Below, in pieces: positions 8,648 to 16,804 of a DNA stretch of 64,000 nucleotides. The stretch is from assembly GCF_030527965.1 (NCBI RefSeq), contig NZ_JAUMZU010000014.1, forward strand, positions 16,724-80,723, read 5' to 3'. The first letter of the stretch is position 1. Each line of letters opens with the position of its first letter. The DNA comes from Neisseria sp. (GTDB taxonomy: Bacteria; Pseudomonadota; Gammaproteobacteria; Burkholderiales; Neisseriaceae). The translations under genes and the position numbers were made by a program. Under the pieces are notes generated by a model. That model did not search any database, was not told the origin of the DNA, and worked only from the letters and a program-made list of their open reading frames with translations.

Positions 8648-10036
8648 ATGAAACACAATAAATCTTTTCAGACAGGCATCAGCCTGATTGCCGTGCTTAT
8701 CCTCAGCGCTTGCGCTTCCAACAATCTCGCGCGTTCCGGCCTGACGGTGGAATCCTCCGGCAGCGTTGTTTCTTCTGAGGAAACGGCTGCCCGTTACCAG
8801 ATTAACCCCGAATGGTGGACCGTATACCAGAATGAAGGTCTGAACACGCTGATGACGCAGGCATTAGCTAACAACACCGATTTGAAAAAAGCGGCGGTTA
8901 ACGTTAACAAAGCACTTTATCAGGCCAAACTTTCCGGTGCGGCCGAGTTGCCCACTTTAAACGGTTCGCTGGAAGGTAGCACGCGTAAAAACCTGAAAAC
9001 CGGCGGCAGCCGGACGGATTCTTTCGGCAGTCAGGCCGGATTGAGTTATGAGATTGATTTGTGGCGGAAATTGCAGGCGCAAACCGATGCCAAAGTCAGC
9101 GAATACCAAGCAACCCGTTATGATTTGGCTTCCGCCAAGCTTTCGCTTATCAACAGTGTGGCCGATGCCTACTTCAATATCGCCTACCTTAACGAGGCCA
9201 TCCGGTTGACTGAAGCCACCTTGAAACGCTATGAGGAAATCGACCGGATTGCGCGGGTGCAATACCGCGAGGGCAAAGTTTCTTCGGCCAATCCGCGCCA
9301 GAGCGAGCAAACGTTGCTTTCCACCCGCAACAATTTAATCAATCTCAAGCGCACCCGTGATACGCAAGAGCAAACTTTACGCAACCTGCTTAATCTGAGG
9401 CCGAACGAAGCCATCGGTGCCGCACCGGATGCTTATCGTTTGAGCAATCCGATTGAAGTCGATTTGAATGTGCCGATTGCCACGCTGGCCAACCGCCCCG
9501 ATTTGCGTGCGGCAGAGGCGCGCTTGCAGGCCGCAGTCAGCAATGTGGAAGCGCAGAAGCGCAGCTGGTATCCGAGCGTTACCTTGGGCGCCACTTTAAG
9601 CACGTCTTCCGACAAAGCGAAAACCATGTTTAACGTGCCGTTTCTGGCCGGAAACGTGGCCGTAAACTTGCCTTTCCTCGATTGGAAAACTCTGAAATGG
9701 CAAAATAAAACCACTCAAGCCGAATTTGACGGCGCCCGTTTGGATTTCGAAACCGCCCTAACCACCGCGCTAAACGAAGTGAACACGTATTATCTGGAAT
9801 ACGGTCAGGCCAAACAATCTTTGGTTAATACCAGCCAGAAATACGAATTGGATAAGAAAAACAGCCGCTATTACCAAGTTCGCTATCAGCATGGCCGAAA
9901 CGAGCTGAAAGATTGGCTGGAGGCGCTCAATACCGAATACACCTCGGCGCAAGATGTGCTGAACCAGCGTTACGAAGTATTGAAATACGAAAACCTGATA
10001 TTCAAAGCCATGGCCGGGCGTTACAGCACTAAATAA
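8648..10036 (+). CDS. Outer-membrane efflux lipoprotein (NodT/OprM family, TolC-like)
   Basis: Forms the trimeric outer-membrane channel for the adjacent MacAB pump. The precursor starts MKHNKSFQTGISLIAVLILSAC, a lipoprotein signal with lipid-bearing Cys22. An in-frame ATG four codons upstream (8636) is an alternative start. The body has the two-fold repeat of the family: PEWWTVYQNEGLNTLMTQALANNTDLKKA in the first half, then LANRPDLRAAEARLQAAVSNVEAQKRSWYPSVTLGA in the second. Length (462) is normal. A DUS (8665-8680) lies inside the signal-peptide codons, encoding part of SFQTGI. Neisseria usually shares MtrE among pumps, so a dedicated channel next to macB is notable. Confidence 0.88.
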   Translation: MKHNKSFQTGISLIAVLILSACASNNLARSGLTVESSGSVVSSEETAARYQINPEWWTVYQNEGLNTLMTQALANNTDLKKAAVNVNKALYQAKLSGAAELPTLNGSLEGSTRKNLKTGGSRTDSFGSQAGLSYEIDLWRKLQAQTDAKVSEYQATRYDLASAKLSLINSVADAYFNIAYLNEAIRLTEATLKRYEEIDRIARVQYREGKVSSANPRQSEQTLLSTRNNLINLKRTRDTQEQTLRNLLNLRPNEAIGAAPDAYRLSNPIEVDLNVPIATLANRPDLRAAEARLQAAVSNVEAQKRSWYPSVTLGATLSTSSDKAKTMFNVPFLAGNVAVNLPFLDWKTLKWQNKTTQAEFDGARLDFETALTTALNEVNTYYLEYGQAKQSLVNTSQKYELDKKNSRYYQVRYQHGRNELKDWLEALNTEYTSAQDVLNQRYEVLKYENLIFKAMAGRYSTK

Positions 10037-10053
10037 GCCGTATAAAAACGTCG

Positions 10054-10086
10054 ATGCCTGTCTGAAAAAAGGTTTCAGACAGGCAT
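10054..10086. terminator. DUS hairpin between convergent channel gene and GT2 gene
   Basis: ATGCCTGTCTGAAA and its complement (14-bp stem) with a five-base loop (aaagg), followed by T-rich sequence. Confidence 0.75.
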
Positions 10087-10116
10087 TTCTTTATTTTTGA
10101 GTATCTTTGAAGGATT

Positions 10117-11052
10117 TCAGCGTTTGTCAAAACTCCAGCGCGGTTTGCATAAAAGCAGATGCCACAGGGTCAGCATCCAATAAACACAGGCTTTATCCCA
10201 TGCTTTGTTGGGCTTGCGGCCAAAGGCAAAAGCCGCGGCCAGCGTTTGCACCAGAGCATTGACCAAGGTGCGCAACAGCGTGCCGGCAAACAATAAGGCA
10301 ACCGCTGCGATGCCGTAGTGTTTTCGGAAATATTTGTAACGGGATTCCTGAAATTGAACGCGCGCGCCGACCGGGCGCTTGTTGGCGCTTTCGCCCTGCA
10401 TGTGCATCAAATGGGCTTGCGGCTGGTAAACGATGCGTCCGCCGGCTTGAACGATGCGGCGGCAGAAATCGGTTTCTTCAAAGAAAAAGAAAAAACGCTG
10501 GTCGAAAAACTGCCCGTTTTGCCCGAAGCCTAAAGCGCGCAGTTTTTCGATGTCCACCGCCATGCAGGGGCCGACGATGCTCTTGACCAGCGAAGGCGCC
10601 TGTTGGTCGTAATGCAGAAAACGCCGCGCGATGCTGCGGTTGGTTAGCTCGGTGAACAGAGTTGGTTCGGGCACCACGGCGGCTTGCAGCGAGCCGTCGG
10701 GGCGGTGCAATTCGGGGCAGGCGAGGGCGGCGTCGTATTGTTTAAGCGCATCTATCAGCAAAGCGGGCACATCGTTTTTAAATTCGATATCCGTGTTTAA
10801 TATCAGCGCATAGCGGCTTTGTGCTGCATTCAGCCCGGCATTCACGGCAGCGGCGAAGCCGGCGTTGTAACCCATTTCAATCAGCTCGGCTTGCGGCAGG
10901 CGGCTGCGGATTTGCGCGCAGGAATCATCGGCCGAACCGTTGTCGACTACGCAGATGCGGTAGGGCAGGCTGGTTTGCTCCAGCGTGCGTGCGGCGGCAA
11001 ACAATAAATCAGCGGAATTCCAGTTGATAAAAATCAGGTCGACCTGTTCCAT
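10117..11052 (-). CDS. GT2 family glycosyltransferase (rhamnosyltransferase-like)
   Basis: 311 residues with the GT-A fold landmarks of family 2: FINWNSADLL at the start, CVVDNGSADDS for UDP/dTDP-sugar binding, NTD (residues about 88-90) as the DxD-like metal site, and the late motif FFFFFEETDFCRR, typical of bacterial rhamnosyl/heptosyl transferases. A hydrophobic, amphipathic C-terminal part (about 246-280) suggests membrane association. The acceptor is unknown; LOS, glycan or lipid decoration are all possible. It is divergent from the aryl-polyene-like locus, separated by 213 bases. A run of five Phe before EETDF comes from consecutive T tracts. Confidence 0.8.
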   Translation of the reverse strand: MEQVDLIFINWNSADLLFAAARTLEQTSLPYRICVVDNGSADDSCAQIRSRLPQAELIEMGYNAGFAAAVNAGLNAAQSRYALILNTDIEFKNDVPALLIDALKQYDAALACPELHRPDGSLQAAVVPEPTLFTELTNRSIARRFLHYDQQAPSLVKSIVGPCMAVDIEKLRALGFGQNGQFFDQRFFFFFEETDFCRRIVQAGGRIVYQPQAHLMHMQGESANKRPVGARVQFQESRYKYFRKHYGIAAVALLFAGTLLRTLVNALVQTLAAAFAFGRKPNKAWDKACVYWMLTLWHLLLCKPRWSFDKR

Positions 11053-11186
11053 GTTTTATCCTTATGCGATAGCGCTTTCAAGGTGGCGCATTATACCGAA
11101 GAACGACAGGGCTTCGGTTGGCGGATGATGCGGATTAGAGACAAAAACCATCGGCCGCTTGGTTCGAGGCAAGGTTGAAACGGTTT

Positions 11187-11215
11187 TTCAGACAGGCATC
11201 ATGCCATGATAAGAT
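11187..11215 (+). promoter_or_regulatory. Candidate promoter for the aryl-polyene-like locus
   Basis: An extended -10 (TGATAAGAT, 11207-11215) lies about 50 bases upstream of the first gene, with only a weak TTTTCA-like -35 that overlaps a DUS. A second DUS lies between it and the start codon. Confidence 0.35.
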
Positions 11216-11265
11216 ACACTTGCATATTCAAAATGCCTGTCTGAAACCTAACTTTACCGCAAAAG

Positions 11266-11985
11266 ATGATGAAAACTTTAGCCCTTATTCCCCACTACAA
11301 TCATCCCGACACGGTCGCGCAAGTGGTTGCCGCCATGCGTAGATTCGGCTTGGATGTGTTGGTGGTTGACGACGGCTCGCGTGCCGACTGCAAACCGATA
11401 CTGGAAACATTGGCGCAAGAAACCGGCGTGCATGTATTGTACCGGCCGGTTAACGGCGGCAAAGGGGCAGCGGTAAAGGCCGGGCTGAAATATGCGGAAG
11501 AGCATGGCTACACTCATTTTTTGCAGGTCGACGCCGATGCGCAGCATCATCTGGAAGACACGGAGAAACTGTTGGAAATGGCGGCGCAACACCCCGAAGC
11601 GGTTATCTGCGGTTGGCCGCAATACGGCAGCGACGCGCCCAAGGCCAGATTGTATGGCCGGAAAATCACCGATTTTTGGAATTGGGTGCATACGTTTTCA
11701 CACGATATTAAAGACGGCATGTGCGGCTTTCGCCTCTATCCGCTGGCGCCCGTGTTGGCCGTTATTCGGGAAGAACATGTTGGTGATCGTATGGATTTCG
11801 ATACCGAAATTTTGATTCGTCTTTATTGGCGCGGCGTGAAGCTGCAATGGGTGAAAACCCCGATAAAATACGAAAGCGGCGGCGTATCGCATTTCAGAGC
11901 GTTTGACGATAATCTGCTCATCAGTAAAATGCACGCCAGACTTTTTTGTGAGATGGTTTACCGTCGTTTAACACAGAAAAAATAG
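11266..11985 (+). CDS. GT2 glycosyltransferase, polyprenol-phosphate-sugar synthase-like, of an aryl-polyene-type locus
   Basis: 239 residues with a compact GT2 domain: LIPHYNHPDTV, VVDDGS (33-38), GGKGAAVKAGL, and DADAQ (89-93) as the DxD site. A later GFRLYP and MDFDTEI block resembles dolichol-phosphate mannosyltransferases, but there is no membrane tail. In aryl-polyene clusters a GT2 of this kind is fused to or adjacent to an LpxL-like acyltransferase, exactly as here, and is thought to help attach the polyene to a membrane carrier. The first of two consecutive ATGs is used. It begins a run of four same-strand genes. Confidence 0.82.
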   Translation: MMKTLALIPHYNHPDTVAQVVAAMRRFGLDVLVVDDGSRADCKPILETLAQETGVHVLYRPVNGGKGAAVKAGLKYAEEHGYTHFLQVDADAQHHLEDTEKLLEMAAQHPEAVICGWPQYGSDAPKARLYGRKITDFWNWVHTFSHDIKDGMCGFRLYPLAPVLAVIREEHVGDRMDFDTEILIRLYWRGVKLQWVKTPIKYESGGVSHFRAFDDNLLISKMHARLFCEMVYRRLTQKK

Positions 11986-12002
11986 AGGCCTGTCTGAAAA
12001 CC

Positions 12003-12935
12003 ATGACTCCTGCTCAGAACCCTACCCATTGGGCTGCACAAAACGAACGCGGCAGCCGCCTGTTTCTCGCCCTCACCACGCTGATGGTGCGTTATCTGCC
12101 CGCTTTTCTGATGAATCCGTGCATCAGGATAGTTGTGCTGTATTTCTACCTGACGGCTTCCGAGCAGCGGAAAAACATATTGCAATACCAACAAAGACTG
12201 AAAGCGACGTTTCCTGATGTTCAGCTACCGAGCCGCTTAGGCGTGTTTCGGCAATTTGTGGCGTTCGGCGAAGCCGTGTGCGACCGCTTTGCCGTCTGGC
12301 AGCGCAAAATTCGCTACGAGCATTTGGTCGTAGACGACCCGGACGGCGTTTCCGCATTGGTCGGCGACCGCAGCCTGCGCGGGCAGATTTTCGTTTGTTC
12401 GCATGTAGGCAATGTGGAAGTGTGCCGTGCTTTGGTGTCGCACCACAAAGGCTTCAAGCTCAACGTGTTGGTGCACAGCCGCCACGCTCAAGCGTTTAAC
12501 GAAGCCTTGGGCAAGGCAGGTGCGGATAAAATCCAGTTGATTCAAGTAACTGATTTAGATGCTTCGTTTATGATGGAGTTAAACAAACGTATCGATGCCG
12601 GGGAATGGCTGGCGATTGCGGCCGACAGAGTGCCGGTGCGCGGTGAAAAAACCGTTCCCGTATCGTTTTTGGGTGCTCAGGCAGAGATGCCGCAAGGCGC
12701 GTGGTTGTTGGCCGGGCTGCTGAAAACCCGCGTGCATACGCTGTTTTGCATCAAGCAAAACGGGCGCTATCATTTGAAATTACGTCATTTTTTAGACAGC
12801 ACCGATTGGAAACGGGGCGAACGCAATGCCGCCGTGTCTGAAGCTGCCCAGCGGTTTGCCGACAGATTGGCGCAGGAATGCCGGCAAAATCCCTTGCAAT
12901 GGTTTAACTTTTACAATTTTTGGAAAGAAAAATAA
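12003..12935 (+). CDS. LpxL/HtrB-like lysophospholipid or lipid acyltransferase
   Basis: 310 residues of the lysophosphatidyl/lipid A acyltransferase superfamily. The catalytic HX4E box is CSHVGNVE (His134, Glu139), followed by DRVPVRGEKTVPVSFLG, the acceptor-binding region of this subfamily, and a hydrophobic N-terminal stretch (about 28-52) for membrane attachment. Its place between a GT2 and a hotdog thioesterase marks it as the acyltransferase of an aryl-polyene-type locus rather than the housekeeping lipid A enzyme. It follows the GT2 by 17 bases. A DUS (gcctgtctgaaa) sits between the GAGG-type ribosome site and the ATG, giving unusually wide spacing. Confidence 0.85.
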   Translation: MTPAQNPTHWAAQNERGSRLFLALTTLMVRYLPAFLMNPCIRIVVLYFYLTASEQRKNILQYQQRLKATFPDVQLPSRLGVFRQFVAFGEAVCDRFAVWQRKIRYEHLVVDDPDGVSALVGDRSLRGQIFVCSHVGNVEVCRALVSHHKGFKLNVLVHSRHAQAFNEALGKAGADKIQLIQVTDLDASFMMELNKRIDAGEWLAIAADRVPVRGEKTVPVSFLGAQAEMPQGAWLLAGLLKTRVHTLFCIKQNGRYHLKLRHFLDSTDWKRGERNAAVSEAAQRFADRLAQECRQNPLQWFNFYNFWKEK

Positions 12936-12939
12936 CATA

Positions 12940-13377
12940 ATGGCGAAACATGCTTACTGCTACCACAGCCTTGAAATAGAAGTGCCATTTTTTGATGTCG
13001 ATGCCATGCACATTGTGTGGCACGGTCATTATGTGAAATATCTTGAAGTGGCGCGTTGCGCGTTTTTGAGCACAATCGGTTATGATTACAACGAGATGGG
13101 GCGGCAGGGCTTCAGCTGGCCGATTGTGCAGATGAACTTGAAATATGTGCGCCCGGCGCTTTTCGGACAGAAAATCCGAGTTGATTTGGCCGTGGTGGAA
13201 ATCGAAAGCTGCCTGCGCATCGATTACACGATTGTTGATGTTTCAAGCGGAGAAAAGCTGACCAGAGCAAGCACCACTCAGGTGGCGGTATCGCTGGAAA
13301 ACGGCGAAATGCAGTTTCAAACCCCCGATAGTTGGCTTGCCGCCGTGAAAACGCATCCGACCTTTAAGCCTGTCTGA
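12940..13377 (+). CDS. 4HBT hotdog acyl-CoA/acyl-ACP thioesterase (YbgC-like)
   Basis: 145 residues forming one hotdog domain. The motif FFDVDAMHIVWHGHYVKYLEVAR matches the YbgC/4-hydroxybenzoyl-CoA thioesterase active site (Asp19 or Asp21). These enzymes hydrolyse acyl thioesters; in aryl-polyene clusters a family member lies beside the acyltransferase and LolA genes and is presumed to edit or release chains. The start is the ATG 4 bases after the acyltransferase stop. Same-strand longer frames upstream overlap the previous gene and are rejected. Confidence 0.85.
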   Translation: MAKHAYCYHSLEIEVPFFDVDAMHIVWHGHYVKYLEVARCAFLSTIGYDYNEMGRQGFSWPIVQMNLKYVRPALFGQKIRVDLAVVEIESCLRIDYTIVDVSSGEKLTRASTTQVAVSLENGEMQFQTPDSWLAAVKTHPTFKPV

Positions 13378-13438
13378 AAAGAGCATAACGGCTGTTTGTT
13401 GTTTAACCGAAATGAAGATTCGATTTGGAGTTGAAGTG

Positions 13439-14032
13439 ATGAGAAAATTGATTTTTTCAACCGTATTAACCCTTGCCAGCCCGCTGATTTGGGCCTTTTC
13501 CTCCGCCGAGTTAGCGCAGACTCTGCAAAAGCCGGAAAACGTGCAAGGTGCGTTTACCCAGCAGCGCTATCTCAAATCGCTGACCAAACCGATGACGACG
13601 CACGGCCAATTCGTTTTGATGCCGAAGCGCGGCTTGTTATGGCACATGCAAAAGCCGTTTGAAAACCGTTTGCGTGTTCGTGCCGACGGTATCATGCAGT
13701 GGAATGGCAATGCTTGGTCGGCCGTCAACGCAAGCAAACTGAGCGGGCAAAGCCAGCAAATCCGCCTCTTTTTGGATTTGCTCGGCGGTAATACGCAAGG
13801 TTTGGAAAAACAATTCGCATTGCAACTTTCCGGCAATCAGCAAGCATGGACGCTGCGCCTGAATCCGAAAACTCTTGTGATGAAACAGATTTTCAATCAA
13901 ATTGAAATCAGTGGCGATAACGTGGTGCGGCGCATCGAATTAAACGAAAAGCAGGGCGACCGAACCGTTATGCAGTTTAACCAGATCCAAACGGGCAAAG
14001 CGCTGGATGCTTTTGCGAAACAGGCTTTATAG
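13439..14032 (+). CDS. LolA-like outer-membrane lipoprotein carrier of the aryl-polyene-type locus
   Basis: 197 residues. A signal peptide (MRKLIFSTVLTLASPLIWAFS) directs it to the periplasm. The mature part begins AELAQTLQKPENVQGAFTQQRYLKSL, the LolA-type beta-sheet opening, and continues with GQFVLMPKRGLLWHMQKPFE. Such LolA paralogs occur in aryl-polyene and similar clusters, where they are thought to carry the lipid product across the periplasm; the housekeeping LolA is expected elsewhere. An upstream in-frame ATG (13412) would add nine residues, but the chosen ATG gives a proper signal peptide. It is the last gene before a nested palindrome that may end this transcript. Confidence 0.85.
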   Translation: MRKLIFSTVLTLASPLIWAFSSAELAQTLQKPENVQGAFTQQRYLKSLTKPMTTHGQFVLMPKRGLLWHMQKPFENRLRVRADGIMQWNGNAWSAVNASKLSGQSQQIRLFLDLLGGNTQGLEKQFALQLSGNQQAWTLRLNPKTLVMKQIFNQIEISGDNVVRRIELNEKQGDRTVMQFNQIQTGKALDAFAKQAL

Positions 14033-14120
14033 CACGCCTATTCTGCAATACCGCCAGAATGGTGTGGCATAATCGAATGACACGGCGTTTCATAATAGCA
14101 GAAATGCCTGTCTGAAATTC

Positions 14121-14153
14121 CGGCATTTTCTTGCATTAATGCGAAAAATGCCG
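14121..14153. terminator. Nested palindrome between the LolA-like and DarA-like genes
   Basis: CGGCATTTT (14121-14129) pairs with AAAATGCCG (14145-14153). The loop itself contains the palindrome GCATTAATGC. T-rich sequence follows. It could be a terminator that splits the locus into two transcripts, or an operator for the downstream set. Confidence 0.45.
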
Positions 14154-14206
14154 CATTTTGTTAAAATTTGCTATGTGATATTTATCCGTGCAAAAAAGGG
14201 GAAAGT

Positions 14207-15115
14207 TTGAAAAACGTTTTACTGGTGTATTACTCGCAAACCGGCCAGCTGCAAACGCTGGCGGAGCAATTTGCCGCACCTTTGCAGGAGGCCGGGGTAA
14301 ACGTGGAAATGCTGGTTTTGCGCCCGCAGTCGCCTTATCCGTTTCCTTGGCCGTTTTGGCGTTTTTTCAATACTTTTCCTGAAACGGCACACTTGCAGCC
14401 GATGCCGATTGAGCCGCCTCGGTTTTCGCAGACGCATTATGATGCCGTGGTGCTGGCTTATACCGTATGGTTCTTATCGCCCGCCCAACCGGTAACGGCT
14501 TTTTTGCAACATCCTGCCGCCAAGGCGGTTTTGCGCGATACGCCGGTAATTACTTTAATCGGTTGCCGCAATATGTGGCTGATGGCACAAGAAGCGGTTA
14601 AAGGCCTGTTGGCCGAAGCAGGTGCCCGTTTGGTAGGTAATATCGTTAAAATCGACGCGTGCAGCAGTGCGGCCAGTTTTATTACCACGCCGGCTTGGCT
14701 GCTGAGCGGCAAGAAACAGTTTTTCCGGTGCTTGCCGGCGGCGGGTATAGAAGCTGGCGAGTTGGCCGACGGTGCGCGTTTCGGCAAGCGTTTGGCTGAG
14801 GTTTTGCAACAAAATCATCCGCTAGACGAAACGCTGTTTCACGGCATGCGGGCGGTAAAAGTGAATGAACAGCTGATTTTCAGTGAAAAAGCGGCGAAGC
14901 GCAGCTTCTTGCTATGGGGTGCCATGCTGATGGCGGCAGGGCGAATCTCGCCGTTGTTAAGACGCTTCGGGTTGGCGTTTTATGTGGTGTTTCTGATTGG
15001 CATGATATTGACCGTCGTGCCCGTCAGCGCTTTGGTAAAGCGTTTGCTTGCACCGTGGCTGCGCAGCAGTATTGAGCGGGAAAAGGCTTATTTCAGCAGG
15101 CCTTCGGGTGAATAG
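14207..15115 (+). CDS. DarA-like 'dialkylresorcinol condensing enzyme', flavodoxin fold
   Basis: 302 residues. The N-terminus KNVLLVYYSQTGQLQTLAEQF is a flavodoxin-type FMN-binding loop, and the C-terminal part has a hydrophobic segment (RFGLAFYVVFLIGMILTVVPVSAL) suggesting membrane association. Proteins of this length and layout are annotated as dialkylresorcinol condensing enzyme and sit next to a KAS III-like DarB. Biochemical work I recall on dialkylresorcinol pathways assigns DarB as ketosynthase and DarA as cyclase. The preferred start is TTG at 14207, with AAGGGGAAAG a few bases upstream; another TTG at 14168 has no such site. It opens the second half of the locus. Confidence 0.72.
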   Translation: MKNVLLVYYSQTGQLQTLAEQFAAPLQEAGVNVEMLVLRPQSPYPFPWPFWRFFNTFPETAHLQPMPIEPPRFSQTHYDAVVLAYTVWFLSPAQPVTAFLQHPAAKAVLRDTPVITLIGCRNMWLMAQEAVKGLLAEAGARLVGNIVKIDACSSAASFITTPAWLLSGKKQFFRCLPAAGIEAGELADGARFGKRLAEVLQQNHPLDETLFHGMRAVKVNEQLIFSEKAAKRSFLLWGAMLMAAGRISPLLRRFGLAFYVVFLIGMILTVVPVSALVKRLLAPWLRSSIEREKAYFSRPSGE

Positions 15116-15177
15116 GGCAGATGCCTGCCTGAAAAATAAATTGATATGATGAGAAGAAAAACGGGGCAACCGACTCG

Positions 15178-16344
15178 ATGAAACCAGATACATTATTGTC
15201 CGATGTTTACATCAATCGCGTGGCGGCTTTTTTGCCGAATGAGCCGGTATCGAATGACGACATGGAAGCTGTGCTCGGTATGGTGGGAGACGTGCCTTCG
15301 CGGGTGCGTAAAATGATTTTGCGTTCCAACGGCATTCAAAACCGCTATTATGCCATCGATCCGCAAACCCGCAGGGCAACCCATAACAGCACCGAGCTGG
15401 CCGCAGAGGCGGTCAGGGCTTTATTCGGGCAGGGTGTGGCGCCGCAAGAAATCGGTTGTCTGACTTACGGTACTTCATATCCCGACCAAATTATGCCGGG
15501 GCAGGGCGTGATGTTGCACGGTTTACTGGAAAACGCGCCTGCTTGGGAAGTGGTTACGACCGCCGGCGTTTGCGCGGCCGGCATGGCGGCGATGAAATAT
15601 GCTTATCAGGCCGTGCGCACCGGAGAGCATCAACATGCGGTTTCTTCTGCATCAGAAGCGGCCTCGGCGATTATGCGCGGCGAAGTATTTCACAGCGAAG
15701 TGGCGCAGAAGGTGCTGGATGATGCCAGACCGGAAATCGGCTTTGAAAAAGATTTTCTGCGCTGGATGCTTTCCGACGGCGCGGGTGCGGCTTATTTGAG
15801 CCACCGGCCGAACGACAAAGGCATTAGTTTCCGTATCTGTTTTATCGATTTGGTTTCTTATGCCCACGAAATGCCTGTCTGCATGTATGCGGGCGCGGAA
15901 ATCAAAGCGGGCGTGTTTACCAGCTTTAAGGCGCTGGGCGCGGATTATTGCGAGGCCAACAGCGTTATGGCTGTGAAACAAGATGTGAAGCTGCTCAATG
16001 AAAACATCGTGCGCTGCACGGTGGAGAAGCCTTTGGCGCGCATTATGGAAAAATACGGCTTGAACGCGGCCGAAATCGATTGGTTTTTACCGCATTATTC
16101 ATCTGCGTTTTTCCGCGACAAGGTGGCCGAAGGCCTGAACAATGCGGGTTTGCCGATTGCGCCGGAAAAATGGTTTACCAATCTGCCGAGTAAGGGCAAT
16201 ACCGGTTCAGCTTCGATTTATATTATTTTGGAAGAATTCATGCGTACCTTCCCGCTCGAAAACGGGCAGAAGGTATTGTGTTTTATCCCCGAGAGCGGGC
16301 GCTTTTCCGCTTGTTTCATGTTGTTGGAAGTTGTTAAGGTTTAG
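15178..16344 (+). CDS. Beta-ketoacyl-ACP synthase III-like ketosynthase (DarB-like)
   Basis: 388 residues, thiolase fold. The KAS III triad is visible: Cys132 in TTAGVCAAGM, His306 in FLPHYSS and Asn341 in SKGNTGS. Length and spacing match the DarB/BtrH-associated subfamily, longer than housekeeping FabH (about 320). The likely reaction is a decarboxylative or head-to-head condensation of a beta-ketoacyl thioester with a second chain, as in dialkylresorcinol formation; the substrates here are not known. It lies 62 bases after the DarA-like gene and 3 bases before the next gene. The motif GYGTSYPDQIM region replaces the usual FabH donor entrance residues. Confidence 0.85.
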   Translation: MKPDTLLSDVYINRVAAFLPNEPVSNDDMEAVLGMVGDVPSRVRKMILRSNGIQNRYYAIDPQTRRATHNSTELAAEAVRALFGQGVAPQEIGCLTYGTSYPDQIMPGQGVMLHGLLENAPAWEVVTTAGVCAAGMAAMKYAYQAVRTGEHQHAVSSASEAASAIMRGEVFHSEVAQKVLDDARPEIGFEKDFLRWMLSDGAGAAYLSHRPNDKGISFRICFIDLVSYAHEMPVCMYAGAEIKAGVFTSFKALGADYCEANSVMAVKQDVKLLNENIVRCTVEKPLARIMEKYGLNAAEIDWFLPHYSSAFFRDKVAEGLNNAGLPIAPEKWFTNLPSKGNTGSASIYIILEEFMRTFPLENGQKVLCFIPESGRFSACFMLLEVVKV

Positions 16345-16347
16345 GCT

Positions 16348-16788
16348 ATGCAAATAGAAGATATCCCGCAAGACAACAGTAAAACCTATCATGGCCATCA
16401 AAAAGTGATTTACGGTACGCGCGATGGTCATTACGAAGCCGCCACCAGCACCGGTTGGCAAGACGAAGCATACGCCACCGAACAGGCGGTTATCGAGCTG
16501 GACGAGCAAACCGAGGCGGCGCGGCAGGCTGTGTTGCGAGGAGCGTATTCGCCGCTGTATTACCATATGTACCGTCTGCGTCACGATGAAACCAGTTTGG
16601 CTCAGGCGGCCGGTTTGTGGCGCTGGCAAGTGCGCCGTCATTTCCGCCCCGAAGTGTTTGACCGCTTGCCGGCCAAAACGCTGGATAAATATCTGCAGGC
16701 GCTGCAAATCGGTATTGAAGAATTACAACGGCCTTTTGCGGCAGCGGATGAATGCCTGTCTGAAAAAAGCGAAGCCGAAAAACCGTAA
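16348..16788 (+). CDS. Conserved-looking protein of unknown function in the DarB-BtrH cassette
   Basis: 146 residues, no signal peptide or membrane segment. The middle reads AAGLWRWQVRRHFRPEVFDRLPAKTLDKYLQAL, which looks like a helix-turn-helix-sized helical bundle; the N-terminus is polar with a TYHGHQKVIYGTRDGHYEAATSTGW stretch rich in aromatics. I do not recognise a family by sequence. By context, three bases after the ketosynthase and 16 before BtrH, it is likely a small accessory or scaffold for acyl transfer. A full DUS is embedded in the C-terminal codons (16751-16764, encoding ECLSEK), so the tail may tolerate change. Confidence 0.75.
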   Translation: MQIEDIPQDNSKTYHGHQKVIYGTRDGHYEAATSTGWQDEAYATEQAVIELDEQTEAARQAVLRGAYSPLYYHMYRLRHDETSLAQAAGLWRWQVRRHFRPEVFDRLPAKTLDKYLQALQIGIEELQRPFAAADECLSEKSEAEKP

Positions 16789-16804
16789 CCGGATTTTAGA
16801 AAAT

